Made by a program: the position numbers and the translations under genes. DNA of 64,000 nucleotides from Pseudeuparius sepicola (taxonomy: Eukaryota; Arthropoda; Insecta; Coleoptera; Anthribidae). The DNA lies in assembly GCA_963920635.1 (NCBI GenBank), contig OY987298.1, positions 144,744,257 to 144,808,256 on the forward strand, in the 5' to 3' direction. Below are positions 1-12,700 of the stretch, in pieces. The stretch's first letter is position 1, and each line of letters begins with the position of its first letter. The notes beneath the pieces are model-generated. The model did no database searches. It saw only the letters and a list, made by a program, of their open reading frames with translations, and was not told the origin of the DNA.

Positions 1-507
1 ATTATGGGATGATCTGATCAACCAGCTGAAGAAGCGAAAATTCTAGATTTTATTTTGGAAGAGTATTTTGTAACGTATGCATGAATGAAAATAGAAAATT
101 TTGTTCATAGCTCCAAAGCGAACCAATAAAGAAGAAACTGAAAAATCTAATGCGTTTTCGTTTTATGCTTACTTACACTACAACTATAGCCATGCGGACT
201 TCATTTCAAACCAAAAAGTACCAAATACTCTTGCTTGCTTTTTAGACTCGCTTTTCTTAAGAAAATGTATGGAAATAGGTATGCCATGTGAACTTGTCAA
301 ATTAGAGGGACATAACAAACAAATATTTTATTTTATTTTGGATATTAAATTCGTTGTAACAGACACATTTGCATGTTTTTATTTCATAAAAGATTCTGCA
401 ACAGTGGTGCTTTAACATTAAACCACCGTGTAAATTTGTTTCGTCGTCTGGCGCCAGTAGCGATCGCTTGAAACAGCGCTATGCACTGTCTTTAATATAG
501 TGTTGGC
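1..507 (-). mobile_element. TIR element family A, one end (truncated by window edge)
   Basis: The sequence is the reverse-oriented counterpart of the elements at 13383, 26947 and 46319. It includes the shared stretch around gcgatcgcttgaaacagcgc and a terminus ending in CTTTAATATAGTG. It starts outside the window. The small ORFs in it are not conserved between copies. Confidence 0.7.
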
Positions 508-780
508 AGCGCATATAAAACAACCAGCAGTAAAACTCCTCATGCCGGGAAAATTCTGCGCATCTGTTCGCGCAGCCGCCATTTGGGAATAGATTCTGTC
601 AAATGGATGTACTGTCTTGGCTGTATGAGAGATATTACAGTGCCGTGGAGTGTGCTTTTTTGTAAATTGTGCTTTGTGCTGGTATCTTTAAATAAAGAAT
701 CCCAGGAAGGAGTCAAAGCTGCTTGTGCTTACCACACACTATATATTTTACTAATACTAGGTACTCTGTGTTTCTGAATT
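503..780 (+). repeat. LTR-like terminal repeat, copy 1
   Basis: The stretch starts gcatataaaacaaccagcag (a TATA-like box), has AATAAA near position 695, and ends around accacacactatata. It matches the inverted copy at 3341-3605. TATA plus polyadenylation signal in a roughly 265-bp repeat suggests a solo LTR. No internal retroelement genes are seen, and TG...CA ends are not clear. Confidence 0.45.
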
Positions 781-1185
781 GATTTTCCCGACTACACCTC
801 TGACTTCTATTCCCCCAATATGGCTCAAGGTCATTGAATTTGCGGATGATTTCTCGAGTAAGTTATACTGCTGGTTGTTTTATATGCTCTGGTGTTGGTC
901 CAGGTCTGCGAAAGATTGTGAGACAAAGATAAGGGTTGGTTCCTTTATTAGGAGAGTTGTTGCAACCAATGGCGAACTTTAACAATTTTTGTATTTCTTT
1001 AATATGTATATTTGCCTATCTATAGAAAGAGCACATTCCAAATATCAGCTCTCAAATCGCAATATTTAATTTGCAATAAATAATTAAAGTTGTGACCGCA
1101 AGCTATTCATTTGAAACTACACGAAAAGCGCGGGAATGATTGTGACGTCACACCGCTCGATCGCGAGGCCAACGATAAAGACAGG

Positions 1186-2214
1186 CCACGGCGCTAACGC
1201 ATAATCGCGTAGTCACGTGACCAACTTAGTTCTATATAATGAAAGGCATTTTTGGAGATAAGTAGAAAAAAACAAATTTCGTAACAATTTGGCAAGTTTT
1301 CTTTCATCTATTACATTTACATTTTTTCAAAAATTTCAACCTGCCTCAGCTGTTTTAGGCTGAGAGTTAAACGGCACTGCACTTACAATATTTTGGCACA
1401 TTCTCAAAAATTGTTGGGACATCACCTTCCTTTAGCTTAGGTGATATTCTCTATAGGTATTTTCCTCCCACAACACATTTGTCCGCTTTAATTATTGTTT
1501 CACTTTCTTGAAAATGTGTGGTTGGAAAATGGTTTTTTAGAAATTAAATCTCAGTTTGGATTTGACGAATCCATTTTTGGCGGAAATTTTCATCCCGAGG
1601 CAAAACAAATGTTTGTTATGGCGACACTTTCTTCCTGGCTTTTGTAATATGTATAAATATAATATAAACAGACCCAATATTTGGTATTTAGGTTATTTTT
1701 TACGAAATAAAAATGAAAACTAACCTCAGTAGGTATACTGTAAATATTCAAGGTCTCGCAGTTGATCGGCAGCGTGAAAGACCGAATAGAAACCATATCA
1801 GGGCGTGGGCACAAGGTGAATGGTGAATACAATAAATACACAAACCCGAACGTGGTCAACGAATACAACTTCCAGCCACCCGGACCGTCTGAACTCGCGG
1901 ATCTCCCGTAAGCAGTTCACCCCTCTGTGTCTCAGGCTCCACTGTCCAATACTAATACTGTCCCATGTCCATAATAGTCCATTCCGGGTTCCCTATTCTG
2001 TGGTTCGGGGGAGAATTCCCCTTACAGCGCACACGCGTCGCGTCGCGTCGGTGCGAGCGGCACCAATGCTCTTGGACGGCACGACTCCCACCCAGACACC
2101 CAGGGGCCATAATAACACCTGGGCGGTTCCCCTCCGCCAGGGCACACGCGCACTAGACACAAACTTGTTTCTAAAATATAAACTAAGACGTTTAAAAACA
2201 CTTTATAGTAGGCC
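1186..2214. other. Unidentified insert, partly GC-rich
   Basis: This stretch interrupts the family B element and is absent from its other copies. Its right part (about 1850-2160) is GC-richer and holds overlapping ORFs on both strands, but no domain could be recognised. It may be a retroelement fragment. No gene is called. Confidence 0.35.
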
Positions 2215-2385
2215 TTGGCTCGATCGATCAGCATACAGTGACAGGAGTGACATCTTCACAGAGTTAGGGAAGGAAGAATCCAAATTTAACGTTAAAATAA
2301 ACAGTTCGGCGACCCATTTCCAGAGGGATCTGTTGTAGGTAAAAAATAGAACCGCCTAAAAGTTTAAATTTCACACGCACTTCGC

Positions 2386-2463
2386 ACTTCTTTAACTGAA
2401 TGGTGAGGCCACGGGACTAAGTAATTCGTAGGTCCCGGGTTCAATCGCAGAAGAAGTTTTTTT
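2386..2463 (+). other. tRNA-like Pol III cassette inside family B, copy 1
   Basis: The 7-bp ends ACTTCTT and AAGAAGT are complementary like an acceptor stem. Between them lie tggtgagg, similar to an A box, and GGGTTCAATC, close to a B box. A run of T follows at once, as in a Pol III terminator. The T-arm does not pair well, so this is a tRNA-like relic and not a working tRNA gene. Confidence 0.45.
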
Positions 2464-2576
2464 AATTATCGCTCATTCTACCTCTTATATTTATCACTGA
2501 TTATCATTTTTAGTAATAATTGGACAATGGTTATTATTAAGTTTATACTCACAATCTACTCCATAGTGTATTGAAA

Positions 2577-3058
2577 CCAGGGACTCTTTAGAATAAGGGG
2601 ACCCAGCATTATACTTTCCAAAGTGAGGTCCATTCTTTCCTCATTCTAATAGTATCAGTGATGCCAAGTATGCCATTTTATTGGAGAATCTATGAATATA
2701 ACAGGTACTTTGATTGTTAGTAAAAAATTAATAATGGTTTCCATGATTTCTAAAAATTAGACTTGACAATGTTGTGTCTACAATTACAGAATATGGCAAC
2801 TGTCAAATGAAACAAATTTATTGTATAGTTGAAATTCTTTAATTGTCACATCTGAGTATCTGGAAGTTAGAAAACTTAAAAATTGTGAATTATGATGGGA
2901 AATTTTTTGCCTCCTTTAGATTATATGGCACTATCACATAAAACCTGATGGCACTATCACATAAAACCTGATAACATAACCTTGTACCAGCCCACTTATG
3001 TGGTCTCCTTGGAGTTTACAGAAAACAAACTTCCCCTCAAGGCTTCACTTTTCCTATG
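2577..3058 (+). mobile_element. Family C element fragment
   Basis: It begins ccagggactc...ggggacccagca like the complete copies at 25081, 49724 and 57018 and carries both end regions, but lacks the middle. The right terminus is missing at the junction with family B sequence near 3060. Confidence 0.65.
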
Positions 3059-3340
3059 CGTTAAACATCCTCCTCAGCTAAAAAAGTGCACTTACGCATC
3101 TCGAAATGTAAATAACTCTTCAATACAGCACACACTTTTCAAACATTATCAACAATGTCAAGACTGAGATAGACTATAATAAGACGGATAGACAAGGATG
3201 GGACGTCCTCTTTACTCTTTCTAAACAAAGTTTGCGTGGTGCTGTAGTTTTTATACATGTGCCGCCCATATTAGTTTATACATGGTGTCGCCGCCCACCA
3301 GCTGAGGCGCCACCACCAACGAGCTACTTGATGTCACAAC

Positions 3341-3605
3341 CCATATATAGTGTGTGGTAAGCACAAGCAGCTTTGACTCCTTGCTGGGATTCTTTATTTA
3401 AAGATACTAGCACAAAGCACAATTTACAAAAAAGCACACTCCCGGCACTGTAATATCTCTCAGACAGCCAAAAAAGAACTGCCCAATCGCCCCGACACTG
3501 CATACATTTGACAGAATCTATTCCCAAATGGCGGCTGCGCGAACAGGTGCGCAGAATTTTTCCGCCATGGGATGTAATACTGCTGGTTGTTTTATATGCT
3601 CTGTC
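3341..3605 (-). repeat. LTR-like terminal repeat, copy 2, with direct repeats
   Basis: This is a near copy of 503-780 in the opposite orientation. The insert is flanked by TGTCACAACC on both sides, and the family B copy at about 18405-18420 has the uninterrupted site (ttacaaccaaggagg). The insertion is therefore demonstrable within the window. Confidence 0.55.
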
Positions 3606-3986
3606 ACAACCAAGGAGGGCGCGTTACAAGAATGATTTGAATTATGCAGTTTTTAATTGCTTATATTTATTACATAAAAATAAAAATGAGTTTTTTGTGA
3701 ACTGTGGTTCATTTAATGGCAATAAATTACGTTTGAAAGTAATATTCAATTTCGCTATCCTACTGCCGTCCCGTTTCTCGAAACTTGAAAATCGGGAGTC
3801 GGGAAATTTGGTTAAATATAGGATTTTAGAGGTTTCTTTCGGTACTGAAGGAAAGCACAAGACCCAATTAAGAAATTTACCACCTCCTTGGATTTTTAGA
3901 ATGGCACTTTTCGAATTTATCAAAAGATTTTTGAGAAAAAGTAGTAAATATGTCCGTGGGACGGGTTGTAGGTACCTATTAAGACT

Positions 3987-4362
3987 GAATGTACACCACG
4001 TGCGTAGTGATTCAACATTTTGACCCATAAAATGGCTTTTTTCGATCTGTAGCGAGCAACACGCATAATTTTAAACTTTTGGTCAATACACATTTTAATT
4101 TAAATAATTACTCACATTTTGAGAAAAAAATTATTTAAAAATATTTATCACAATGGCCGTTATTAGGATTTTTGCGCAAATGCTAATAACGGCCATTGTG
4201 ATAAATATTTTTAAATAATTTTTGTCTCAAAATGTGAGTAATTACTTAAATTAAAATTTGTATTGACCAAAAGTTTAAAATTATGCGTGTTGCTTGCTAC
4301 AGATCGAAAAAAGCCATTTTATGGGTCAAAATGTTGAATCACCACATACCTGCTGTACATTG
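3987..4362. mobile_element. Long-hairpin (foldback) element
   Basis: Arms 3987-4165 and 4184-4362 are inverted repeats of each other with an 18-nt loop. Together they could form a hairpin of about 175 bp per arm. A decayed relative lies at 26515-26815. Confidence 0.8.
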
Positions 4363-4595
4363 AGCCTTAAAAAATTAAACTTCTTTAAATAACAATGGTC
4401 GGGCCCATGTTATCTGAGGCAACCTACTCGCATCAAGCAAAGAAATATACTCTTTACATTTTACCATTGAGTAAAGGTTATTCCTTTACTCAATGATAAC
4501 ATCTTATTCTATAATCTTATGCAACCCTCCCAATAACGGCCACCTCTCCAAAGCGGCAGCGGCCACTTATTCCAGCATTTTGTGTGGCCGCTATA

Positions 4596-4837
4596 CCGTA
4601 CTTTCACCGTTTTGGTAGACATAGGTGAATAGGCCGCGCGTCGCCGTGCGTCCAGCTAGGTTTGTCAGTCGTTGGCGGGGGGAGTACACAGTAGTCCCCC
4701 ACCCGTACCGCTTATCAGTCGAGTTTTGCGAGCAAAAAACACGCCCCGCCCCCCGCCAGCGACTGACGAACCTAGCCGAATACACGGCGGCGCGCCGCCC
4801 AGCCATGGCTATGTATACTGAAACGGTGAAAGTACGG
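4596..4837. mobile_element. GC-rich TA-flanked MITE
   Basis: Terminal inverted repeats start CCGTACTTTCACCGTTT and the arms extend over about 100 bp. TA is duplicated at both ends (4594-4595, 4838-4839). The second copy of the host repeat has the unoccupied site ccgctatagagagg at 6326-6339. The TA duplication suggests the Tc1/mariner superfamily. Confidence 0.85.
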
Positions 4838-5241
4838 TAGAGAGGTTTTACTGTACGTGAAATAAGTGCAAAAAACTATAAAAAAATTTGATGATAAGGG
4901 CTTCTTATTATTAATAGAGTAACCCAAATATGCAACACGCATATTTTGCATAGTATATGCATTTTTTTAAATATTTGCATATATCCCTAAAATATGGCAT
5001 ATTGTGCATAATTGAAGGAATTTAGGACAATTTATATCTTTGGCAGGCGTTTCATTCATTTTTGGGAACCGTTTCTGTGGGCAAACAATAATTTTAAGTT
5101 CATTGTAATTCAAATAGAATTACATGCTTTGTGCAATCGATGAGGCAAAAAATATAACACGGTTTTACCATCATCTGCGCCAGTCGAGCGCCTCTTTAGT
5201 ATAATAATAGTATTTAATATTTTCTAAATTATTATACAATT

Positions 5242-5574
5242 TTATACCTTTAAAAAATGGAATTTTGAGAATCTTTTGTTTTTATGTTCCAGAGAAAAAA
5301 TTAAATTACCTCTAGTATTATGTACATGAATTTCATTGAATTTTACTACCAAACTTCTCAAATAAGGGGCAGACATATTAGATTTAATTTTGTATATAAA
5401 TAATAAAGTTCTGTGTTCTAAAAAATTTTCAACACTCATCCAATTTAATTTATCCATCATATCTACAATTCTACTATACCGACTCCATCCTAAAATTATC
5501 CTCATAGCCCTATTTTGTAATACCTGCATTCTATTGATATCAGATAGATACAGGAGGACAAATTTTAACGCCAA
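5242..5574 (-). pseudogene. LINE reverse-transcriptase C-terminal relic
   Basis: The 110-codon open stretch contains LQNRAMRIILGWSRY, LNWMSVENFLEHRTLLFIYK and SAPYLRSL. This is the pattern found just after the reverse-transcriptase domain in Jockey/CR1-type non-LTR retrotransposons. No catalytic domain is nearby, so it is a 5'-truncated dead copy. Confidence 0.65.
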
Positions 5575-5864
5575 GGCGTAATCAGCGATGAAAACTTCGA
5601 AATGTTGCTAATGTTAAAAAAAATAGACAATACAAATAATAAAATGATGTGTGATTTAGTGATTTTTTAAAATACTGTACATAAAGTACTTACTCAGTGC
5701 TCACTTTGGAGTGACGGACACGGTAAACTACTAACCCACAATTGGTTTCAATTAGTGACAGTCTAAACTTCACATTCGTCTAAACAGTTCTACTTTACTT
5801 ACACCAGGGATTCTTTAAAAAAGAGTCCCTGACCTGCACAGACTTGTTTCATAAATATCTAATT

Positions 5865-6400
5865 CTCCAGTCGTCCCGTTTCTCGAATCTTGAAAATCGG
5901 GAGTTAGGAAATTTGGTTAAATATCGGATTTTCGAGGTTTCTTCTGGTACTGGAGGAAAGTACAAGACCCAATTAAGAAATTTACCACCTCCTTCGATTT
6001 TTAGAATGGCACTTTTCGAATTTATCAAAAGATTTTTGCGAAAAAGTAGAAAATATGTCCGTGGGACGCGTTGTATCTATTAAAAAATTAAAAATTAACC
6101 ACAACTTCTTTAAATAACAATGGTCGGGCCCATATTATCTGCGGCAACCTACTCGCTTGAAGTAAAGAAATATACTCTCTACATTTTACATAACATCTTA
6201 TTCTATAATCTTATGAGAGTTGAAATCATGCGGCCGGCTCTTCGACTATATGTTCTTGCAACCCTTCCAATAACGGCCACCTCTTCAAAGCGGCAGCGGC
6301 CACTTATTCCAGCATTTTATGTGGCCGCTATAGAGAGGTTTTACTGTACATGAAATAAGTGCAAAAAACTATAAAAAAATTTGATGGTAAGGGCTTATTA
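5865..6400 (+). repeat. Interspersed repeat D, copy 2 (uninterrupted)
   Basis: This copy lacks the three insertions seen in the 3765-4870 copy and serves as their empty-site reference. No coding potential was recognised. Confidence 0.6.
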
Positions 6401-6718
6401 TTATTAAGTTTGTTCATTGTCCAGGAGCTACACAAGAATGACCGGTAAAAAATCAACGTTATATTACCCGATTTTTCCTGAAGGCACACTCTAAATTGCC
6501 CTTGATTATTTGCTGCTATAACTATCCCATATTATAGTAGTTATACGCTCAAGGTACATAAATTACGCAAAGGACACATCGATTAATAAGATTTTCATTA
6601 AGTAAGTCTTAAAAGTGACTTGTGTGACATTTTTCTTTCGAAACTGCGTTTAATATGTGTGATTAATTTTAATATTTGCAAAAATTATCCTAAACTAAAG
6701 AGTTTCAATCGGTTTCAG

Positions 6719-9700
6719 ATCGCGACAGCCGGGCTGGGCTGCCCCGTCCCGACGGTGGGCAACGGTGGTCCCAATGGCAACTTTGGCGCCGGGGCCCCGG
6801 TGCCTGGGGCAGAACCCACGCCCCCTCCGGATCCTTCGCCGGACTATCCGAAAATCCGGATAAAAACCACGGGATTGCTGAAAGATGATCCGCCCGTGCA
6901 TGACGACAAGTTGACAATCACGGAGATCACGGACGACAATCCCACTGGGGACCCCGATCTAGTGCTCGGTAAGTGGGTCTTTCAAGTTTTTTCTTGAAAA
7001 TAAAAAAATTATATAAACCTTCAAATTTGCATTTTTGAGTTTGGTTTGAGGTTTGAGAAATGTGTGCGTTAATTCCAAACATGCTTCTTCCTATGGTTCT
7101 TTGTTCATTGGTCTAAAGTATTTCGTATGATTGAAGAACATGTTTTTTTCTACTTAAAATGCTATTTATAAATGATACATACAAGTTTGTTCAGCGAATG
7201 TTCGGCCTTACGTCATCAAATGTCAAAAACTACAACTCCAGTGCACTGTCAAAAAGTCAGTGGCGCCTCGTTATTTTTAGAAATTAATGGCCTGTAAATT
7301 GGGTTACATAAGAAGGTAGATTCAAAAAATGGTGAATACTTTGGGTTTATTTTTTAATAGGAGTAGAAAAAAATAGTCTTTACTGTCAAATCAAGGGGAA
7401 TTCCTCCTTTATTAAAGATTTTATCTTGACATTTTTAATAATGAACAGCAAAAATGTTAATACTTAGCATTTGAATTGAAGATAGGCAACTAAAACAACA
7501 CCTAGGTGTTTTTTTAGTTGCCTACACAGAGTGACCGTATTTCGAGTCTATGCATGGGGATCTTGGTTATCTTAAGAGATACGAGGTTGGTTAGATTGGG
7601 GCAAAGTTGCGGAATTTGATGCCGAGTAACATGGTAAAAAGAAATTTTGGCTGGCCCTTTTTGTTTTGAAAATAATGCGAAAAAACTGAAAATTGTCATC
7701 TTCGTTTTTATTTTTTTAAACGAAAACGAATGGCGCTGGACATTTCTAAGGTAAACATTATCATGGCACTTTTTTACAAGGAATCTAAAAATGGTCTTGC
7801 ATTTTTTTCTCGCCTCCCTGGATATGACGATCAACTTTTATTTTTCTTATGGGTGCCATATTGGATTTTCGCATTTTTGAAAAGACGATTTTTTTCTGGT
7901 TAGAATGATATGTCACACATTACGCTTTACTATGTTTTTCTTGCCGTAATATTAAATTAATCGTTTTTGCATAGAGTGCCTTGGAAACGTAAGCCCCATA
8001 AAGTTTGACGTTTTTGCATAGAGTGCCTTGGAAACATAAGCCCCATAATGTTTGACATTTCTGCATAGAATGCCTTGGAAACAAGAGCCCCATAATGTTT
8101 GATAGTTTAGTGCAATTTTAAGTGTCACGGATACTTTATTTTACTGAAAAAATGTCATTTTCACATAAAGAAAAGCGTGACATGATTCAAATTTATTATT
8201 CCTCAAATATAAATGACGTCGAAGGGATATTGGACGAGCCATAAACAATAAATTGAACATTTATTGTAAAACAGGATTGTCTACTCGTCTAGGTTTTGTT
8301 CTTGTGTTTCCAGTTTGATTATTTTAGTGTTAATGGGTAACTATAGTCTATCCAAGATACAGCGGCAGTAGATATAAACAAAGTCACATGACCGCCTTGC
8401 GATCGATTACCAGGGTCGGACTAATATGAGATTCCAAGTGGCATGTAATTCTCAACTAATTCTTTTAGAAGTTCTAAAATGTGTGTTTCTGCCTTTCGTG
8501 GATCTTTATAAATTTCCTTAAATTAAGTAGCAAAATAAATTTACAGAATATACTGCTCGCGATCCGATCTAAAATATGCAGAAAACTCGACTGAGGGAAG
8601 AGCCGGCCCTGCATTCTGCTCGCCGCGTAAACACTTGACATTTTATGACAGCCAGGCCAATAAGAGAATAGGTCACGTGGTGGCCAATGTTTTGATCCAC
8701 TGCCACTGTATCTTGGATAGACTTTAGGCGTATGTTTCCAAGGCACTCTATGCAAAAACGCCAAACATTATGGGGCTTATGTTTCCAAGGCACTCTATGC
8801 AAAGACGTCAAACTTTATGGGGCTTACGTTTCTAAGGCACTCTATGCAAAAACGATTAATTTGATATTACGGCAAGAAAAACAAAGTAAAGCATAATGTG
8901 TGACATATCATTTTACCCAGAAAAAAATCCTCTTTTCAAAAATGCAAAAATACAATATGGCGCCCATAAGAAAAATAAAAGTTGATCGTATATCTTTGTC
9001 CAGGAAGGCGAGAAAAAAAATGCGAGGTCATATTTAGATTCCTTGTAAAAAGGTGCCTTAATAATGTTTAACTTAGAAATGTCCAGCGCTATTAGTTTTC
9101 GTTTAAAAAAATTAAAACGAAAACGACAATTTTCAGTTTTTTCGCATTATTTTCAAAACGAAAAGGGCCAGCCAAAATTTCTTTTTACCATGTTACTCGG
9201 CATCAAATTCCGCAACTTTGCCCCAATTTAACTGACCTCGTATCTCTTAAGATAACCAAGATCCCCATGCATAGACTCGAAATACGGTCACCCTGTATAC
9301 AATTAACATCTAATAATGGGCTATTTGGACAAAACCCCCAAACGACGCTTGGGGGGGGGGGGGTCACAGACATTACCGGGATGTTCTGTCTTTGTCACGC
9401 ACATCAAGATATAACAAAACCAGGTATTGTGGGAGGTTGAACATGCGCTTTTAGACAAAGACGGTAGTTCCTTTGAGTAGGACACGTTATAACTAAACAT
9501 GATACGTTCGTGATTGCTTCATCTTTTACGAAGTAGGGCACAAAATATATAGGTTAGACGTAGGGCTGAACATTCGCTGAATAAACTTGTAGTTAATTAT
9601 TATTTCCTAGTTACTTGCTGATGTAACTCAATAATGTTATGGCAGTTCTATGCTCAGGGAACATGCAAATACATAAGAATGATTGTTTTAGAAATAAAAC

Positions 9701-12700
9701 TAGCATAGGTATTTCATGTGACAGTTTTTTTCTGCATTTCCCCATATACACCTGGTTGCAAGCTTAGAAAATTTTAATATTTTTTAATTGATGATTTTTT
9801 TAGATTATGTGTTTGAAACTCAAAGGCCATTATGAAAAATGTAATATTACTACGATTTTTTTTCTATCGCAGGTAATAATGGAAGTAGTGGCAACATGTG
9901 GTCCACTCCTTCCCTGGAGGATCCCCTCAAGTTACCCAGCGACGGAGACGACGGCAACATATTGTCACTGTTCAATAACAATGACAGAGCAAAGGATCTC
10001 GGATTCTCAACTAGCGAGAATGAATTCATCTCGCTCGACAGGTTCGACGAGAGGAACAGAGGGGCGCTGGTAAGTGGAAAATTATTATTTGTTTATTTAC
10101 ACAAACGACACGATTCATTCATTTTCATTCCCTGATTATTTGCTGTTATAGCTCAATATTGTTATGGCAGTTATACGCTCAGGGTACATTAAATACATAC
10201 GGGTACTATTTGTGGAAATAAAGGTTGTAATCTTTGTTTTACGATAAATTTCCCGTATGTGACAGATTTTTTCTGAAATTTTACATATACGGTTTTCTAA
10301 TTTCTGGTTAGGTTAGGTCTTCAAACAAGGCATTAATTTCGTTTTGAATTAGTTTATTATTGACTGTGAACAAAACATTATTTTCTTAGCCATATCTTAT
10401 GCAGAATTTAAATAAAAAAGTTCTCTATAAAGACTGGGAGCGTTGACTGAAATATTTCAGTCAACGCTGGGAGATAGCAGTGACTATAGAAATAGTCACT
10501 GGAGATAGTGACTGATTCTTGGACGTGCTTTTACTCGGTATCCCTTTGAAGGGGCATTATGTTGCGTATATTCTCACAATAATAAGGTATGAATCAGAAA
10601 TTCATTGTGGGTTCTTCATATGAAAAACTGATTTTCATTTATTCGAAAAATATGCGTTTTGATATGATTTTAGTCAGGCTGCCATGTGTTTTATAATGAA
10701 GTTCAAAATAGAAAATTCCTCGGAGAACCATAGGCATACCGTTATTAGCGTGGGCTCAAAGGGCTATTATTGAACTTGTATTTTAATAATTAATTTGTCC
10801 ACGTTTCTGAACAGGCTGCCAATGAGAAGTATGCATGTTCTTGTTATGAAACTGCTGAAAAAAGGATGGCATACTGTTTGCATATGCCCAAGTACAGTTT
10901 AAATTATTAATAATAATACTAATAATTCTCACCCTCACAATACTCCCAAACTAGGAGTACCCCAGAATTTAATGTAAAGTGTACTTGGACATGCGCAAAC
11001 GGTATGCCATCTTTTATTCAGCAGTTTTATGACAAGAACATACATACTTATCATTGGCAGCCTGTTAAGAAACGTGGAAAAATTAAGTGATAAAATACAA
11101 GTTCACGTGACAATAGTAGCCCTTTGGGTCCATGTTAACAGTACGCTTATGGTTTTCCGAGGAATTTTCCATTTTGAACTTCATTATAAAACATATGGCA
11201 GCCTGACTGAAATCATATTAAAACACATATTTTTCGAATAAATGAAAACTCACTTTTCCATATGAAGAACCCAAGATGACTCGCTGATTCATACCTTATT
11301 ATTGTGAGAATATACGCAAAATAATGCCCTTTGAAAAGGTAAAAGCACGTCAAAAAATCTGTCACTATCTCCCGGTCTACTAGTCATTTATTTGCATCTA
11401 TCATGGTTTGTCAATAAACTTTATTCTTTTTATCTATGTTATTGTTCTTGTGAAAAATCAGCTAACACCAGCTCAACCAAAAGTAGAAAAATTGTGTTCC
11501 TTTATTAATAAAAAACAAAGTACCTTGTGATAATCCAGTGACAGAACTGCTTTTTGGGTAGTATCAACACTATTTTATTTAGTATTTTCTTTATAATTTT
11601 TTAAATATTTTTGGTAGTATAAGAAGAATTTTCGGCAGTCACAAATCTTCATGTATTTTTTCAAAATGTAATATACAATACAAAAAATTAGTTGCCTACT
11701 CCACAGTCAAAGCCATCTGCTATGCCACAATTGAGACTAAAAATCCAAAAATCGTATTAGGCATTTTTTTTTAAAAAAAAAATACTAAAAGAAGTTGTTG
11801 AATGTGAATCGATCCAGAACCCTAAATCCAAAATTTTGTCAACATAAGATTAAATGAAAAAAAATTAAAGTCCGAAAATGGCAATTTAAGAGTTTCCTGC
11901 GTTTAGAAAAGTGCGCCATGGAAGTTTTGAAGGCAAGTTGTTTTCAAAAAGTAATCATTTTAAAATAAAATTAAGAGGGGGTTGCCGACAGCGAAAGTGA
12001 CGTTATATTTCGTATTTTTTTAAGTTGTATAGCATAAAATCTAATAACATTTTACCTGGCAAAAATTTAGTACAAACATCTCTGTCTTCATTTTAATCAT
12101 AAGATCTTAAAAGCATATGCACTGGAATTATTATTTTTCCCAAGGTTTTCATAACCTATAAAACAAAACACTGCTTGTAAGATCTTATGATTAAAATGAA
12201 GACAGAGATGTTTGTACTAAATTTTTGCCAGGTAAAATGTTATTAGATTTTATGCTATACAATTTAAAAAAAACACTAAATCTAACATCACTTTCACAGT
12301 CGGCAACCCCCTCTTAAAAGCTACAAAACAAATTGTATTTTTTTAGTTTTTGCTCAATTTTTTTATTTAATATATTTTGATTTTGGCAAAATTTTGGATT
12401 TAGGTTTCCGGATCGATTATGAACAACATTTTTTTAGTAATTTAAAAAAAATGCCTAATATGACTTTTGGATTTTTAGCTTCGATTGTGGCATTGCAGGT
12501 GGTTTTGACTTTGATGAAGACAACTATTTTTTGGACATAAGTAGGCAACAATGCCATCTACCTTTGGTAAAAATTTCGTTCTGGTCGGTTAAAAATTTAA
12601 AGAAGTTATAAGGTTGTTTCACTCTTAATTGAGACACTCTGTATTTCATTCAAATGAATTTTTTTAATATTTTGCAAAGAGACTGCTGTATTAGGTTTTA

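Larger units (their letters stand above)
968..3780 (+). mobile_element. Decayed family B element with at least three insertions inside it
   Basis: Parts 968-1185, 2215-2560, 3060-3340 and 3605-3760 match, in order, successive parts of the intact element at 17495-18578. Between them sit an unidentified 1-kb insert (1186-2214), a family C fragment (2577-3058) and an LTR-like insert (3341-3605). The copy is therefore old and has been a target for later insertions. Confidence 0.6.
3765..4870 (+). repeat. Interspersed repeat D, copy 1, carrying three insertions
   Basis: It matches 5865-6400 piece by piece (tcccgtttctcgaa..., caatggtcgggcccat..., ataacggccacctct...). Compared with that copy it has gained a hairpin element (3987-4362), a small palindromic insert around 4465-4495 and a TA-flanked element (4596-4837). 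Confidence 0.6.

Noticed and set aside
2386..2463. Genuine tRNA gene
   Set aside because: Acceptor-like ends and a B box are present, but the T-arm and anticodon arm pair poorly and the module repeats within a transposon family, so it is listed as tRNA-like only.
9348..9363. Poly-G run
   Set aside because: It is a simple homopolymer in an intron with no neighbouring quadruplex-type pattern of separate G tracts.
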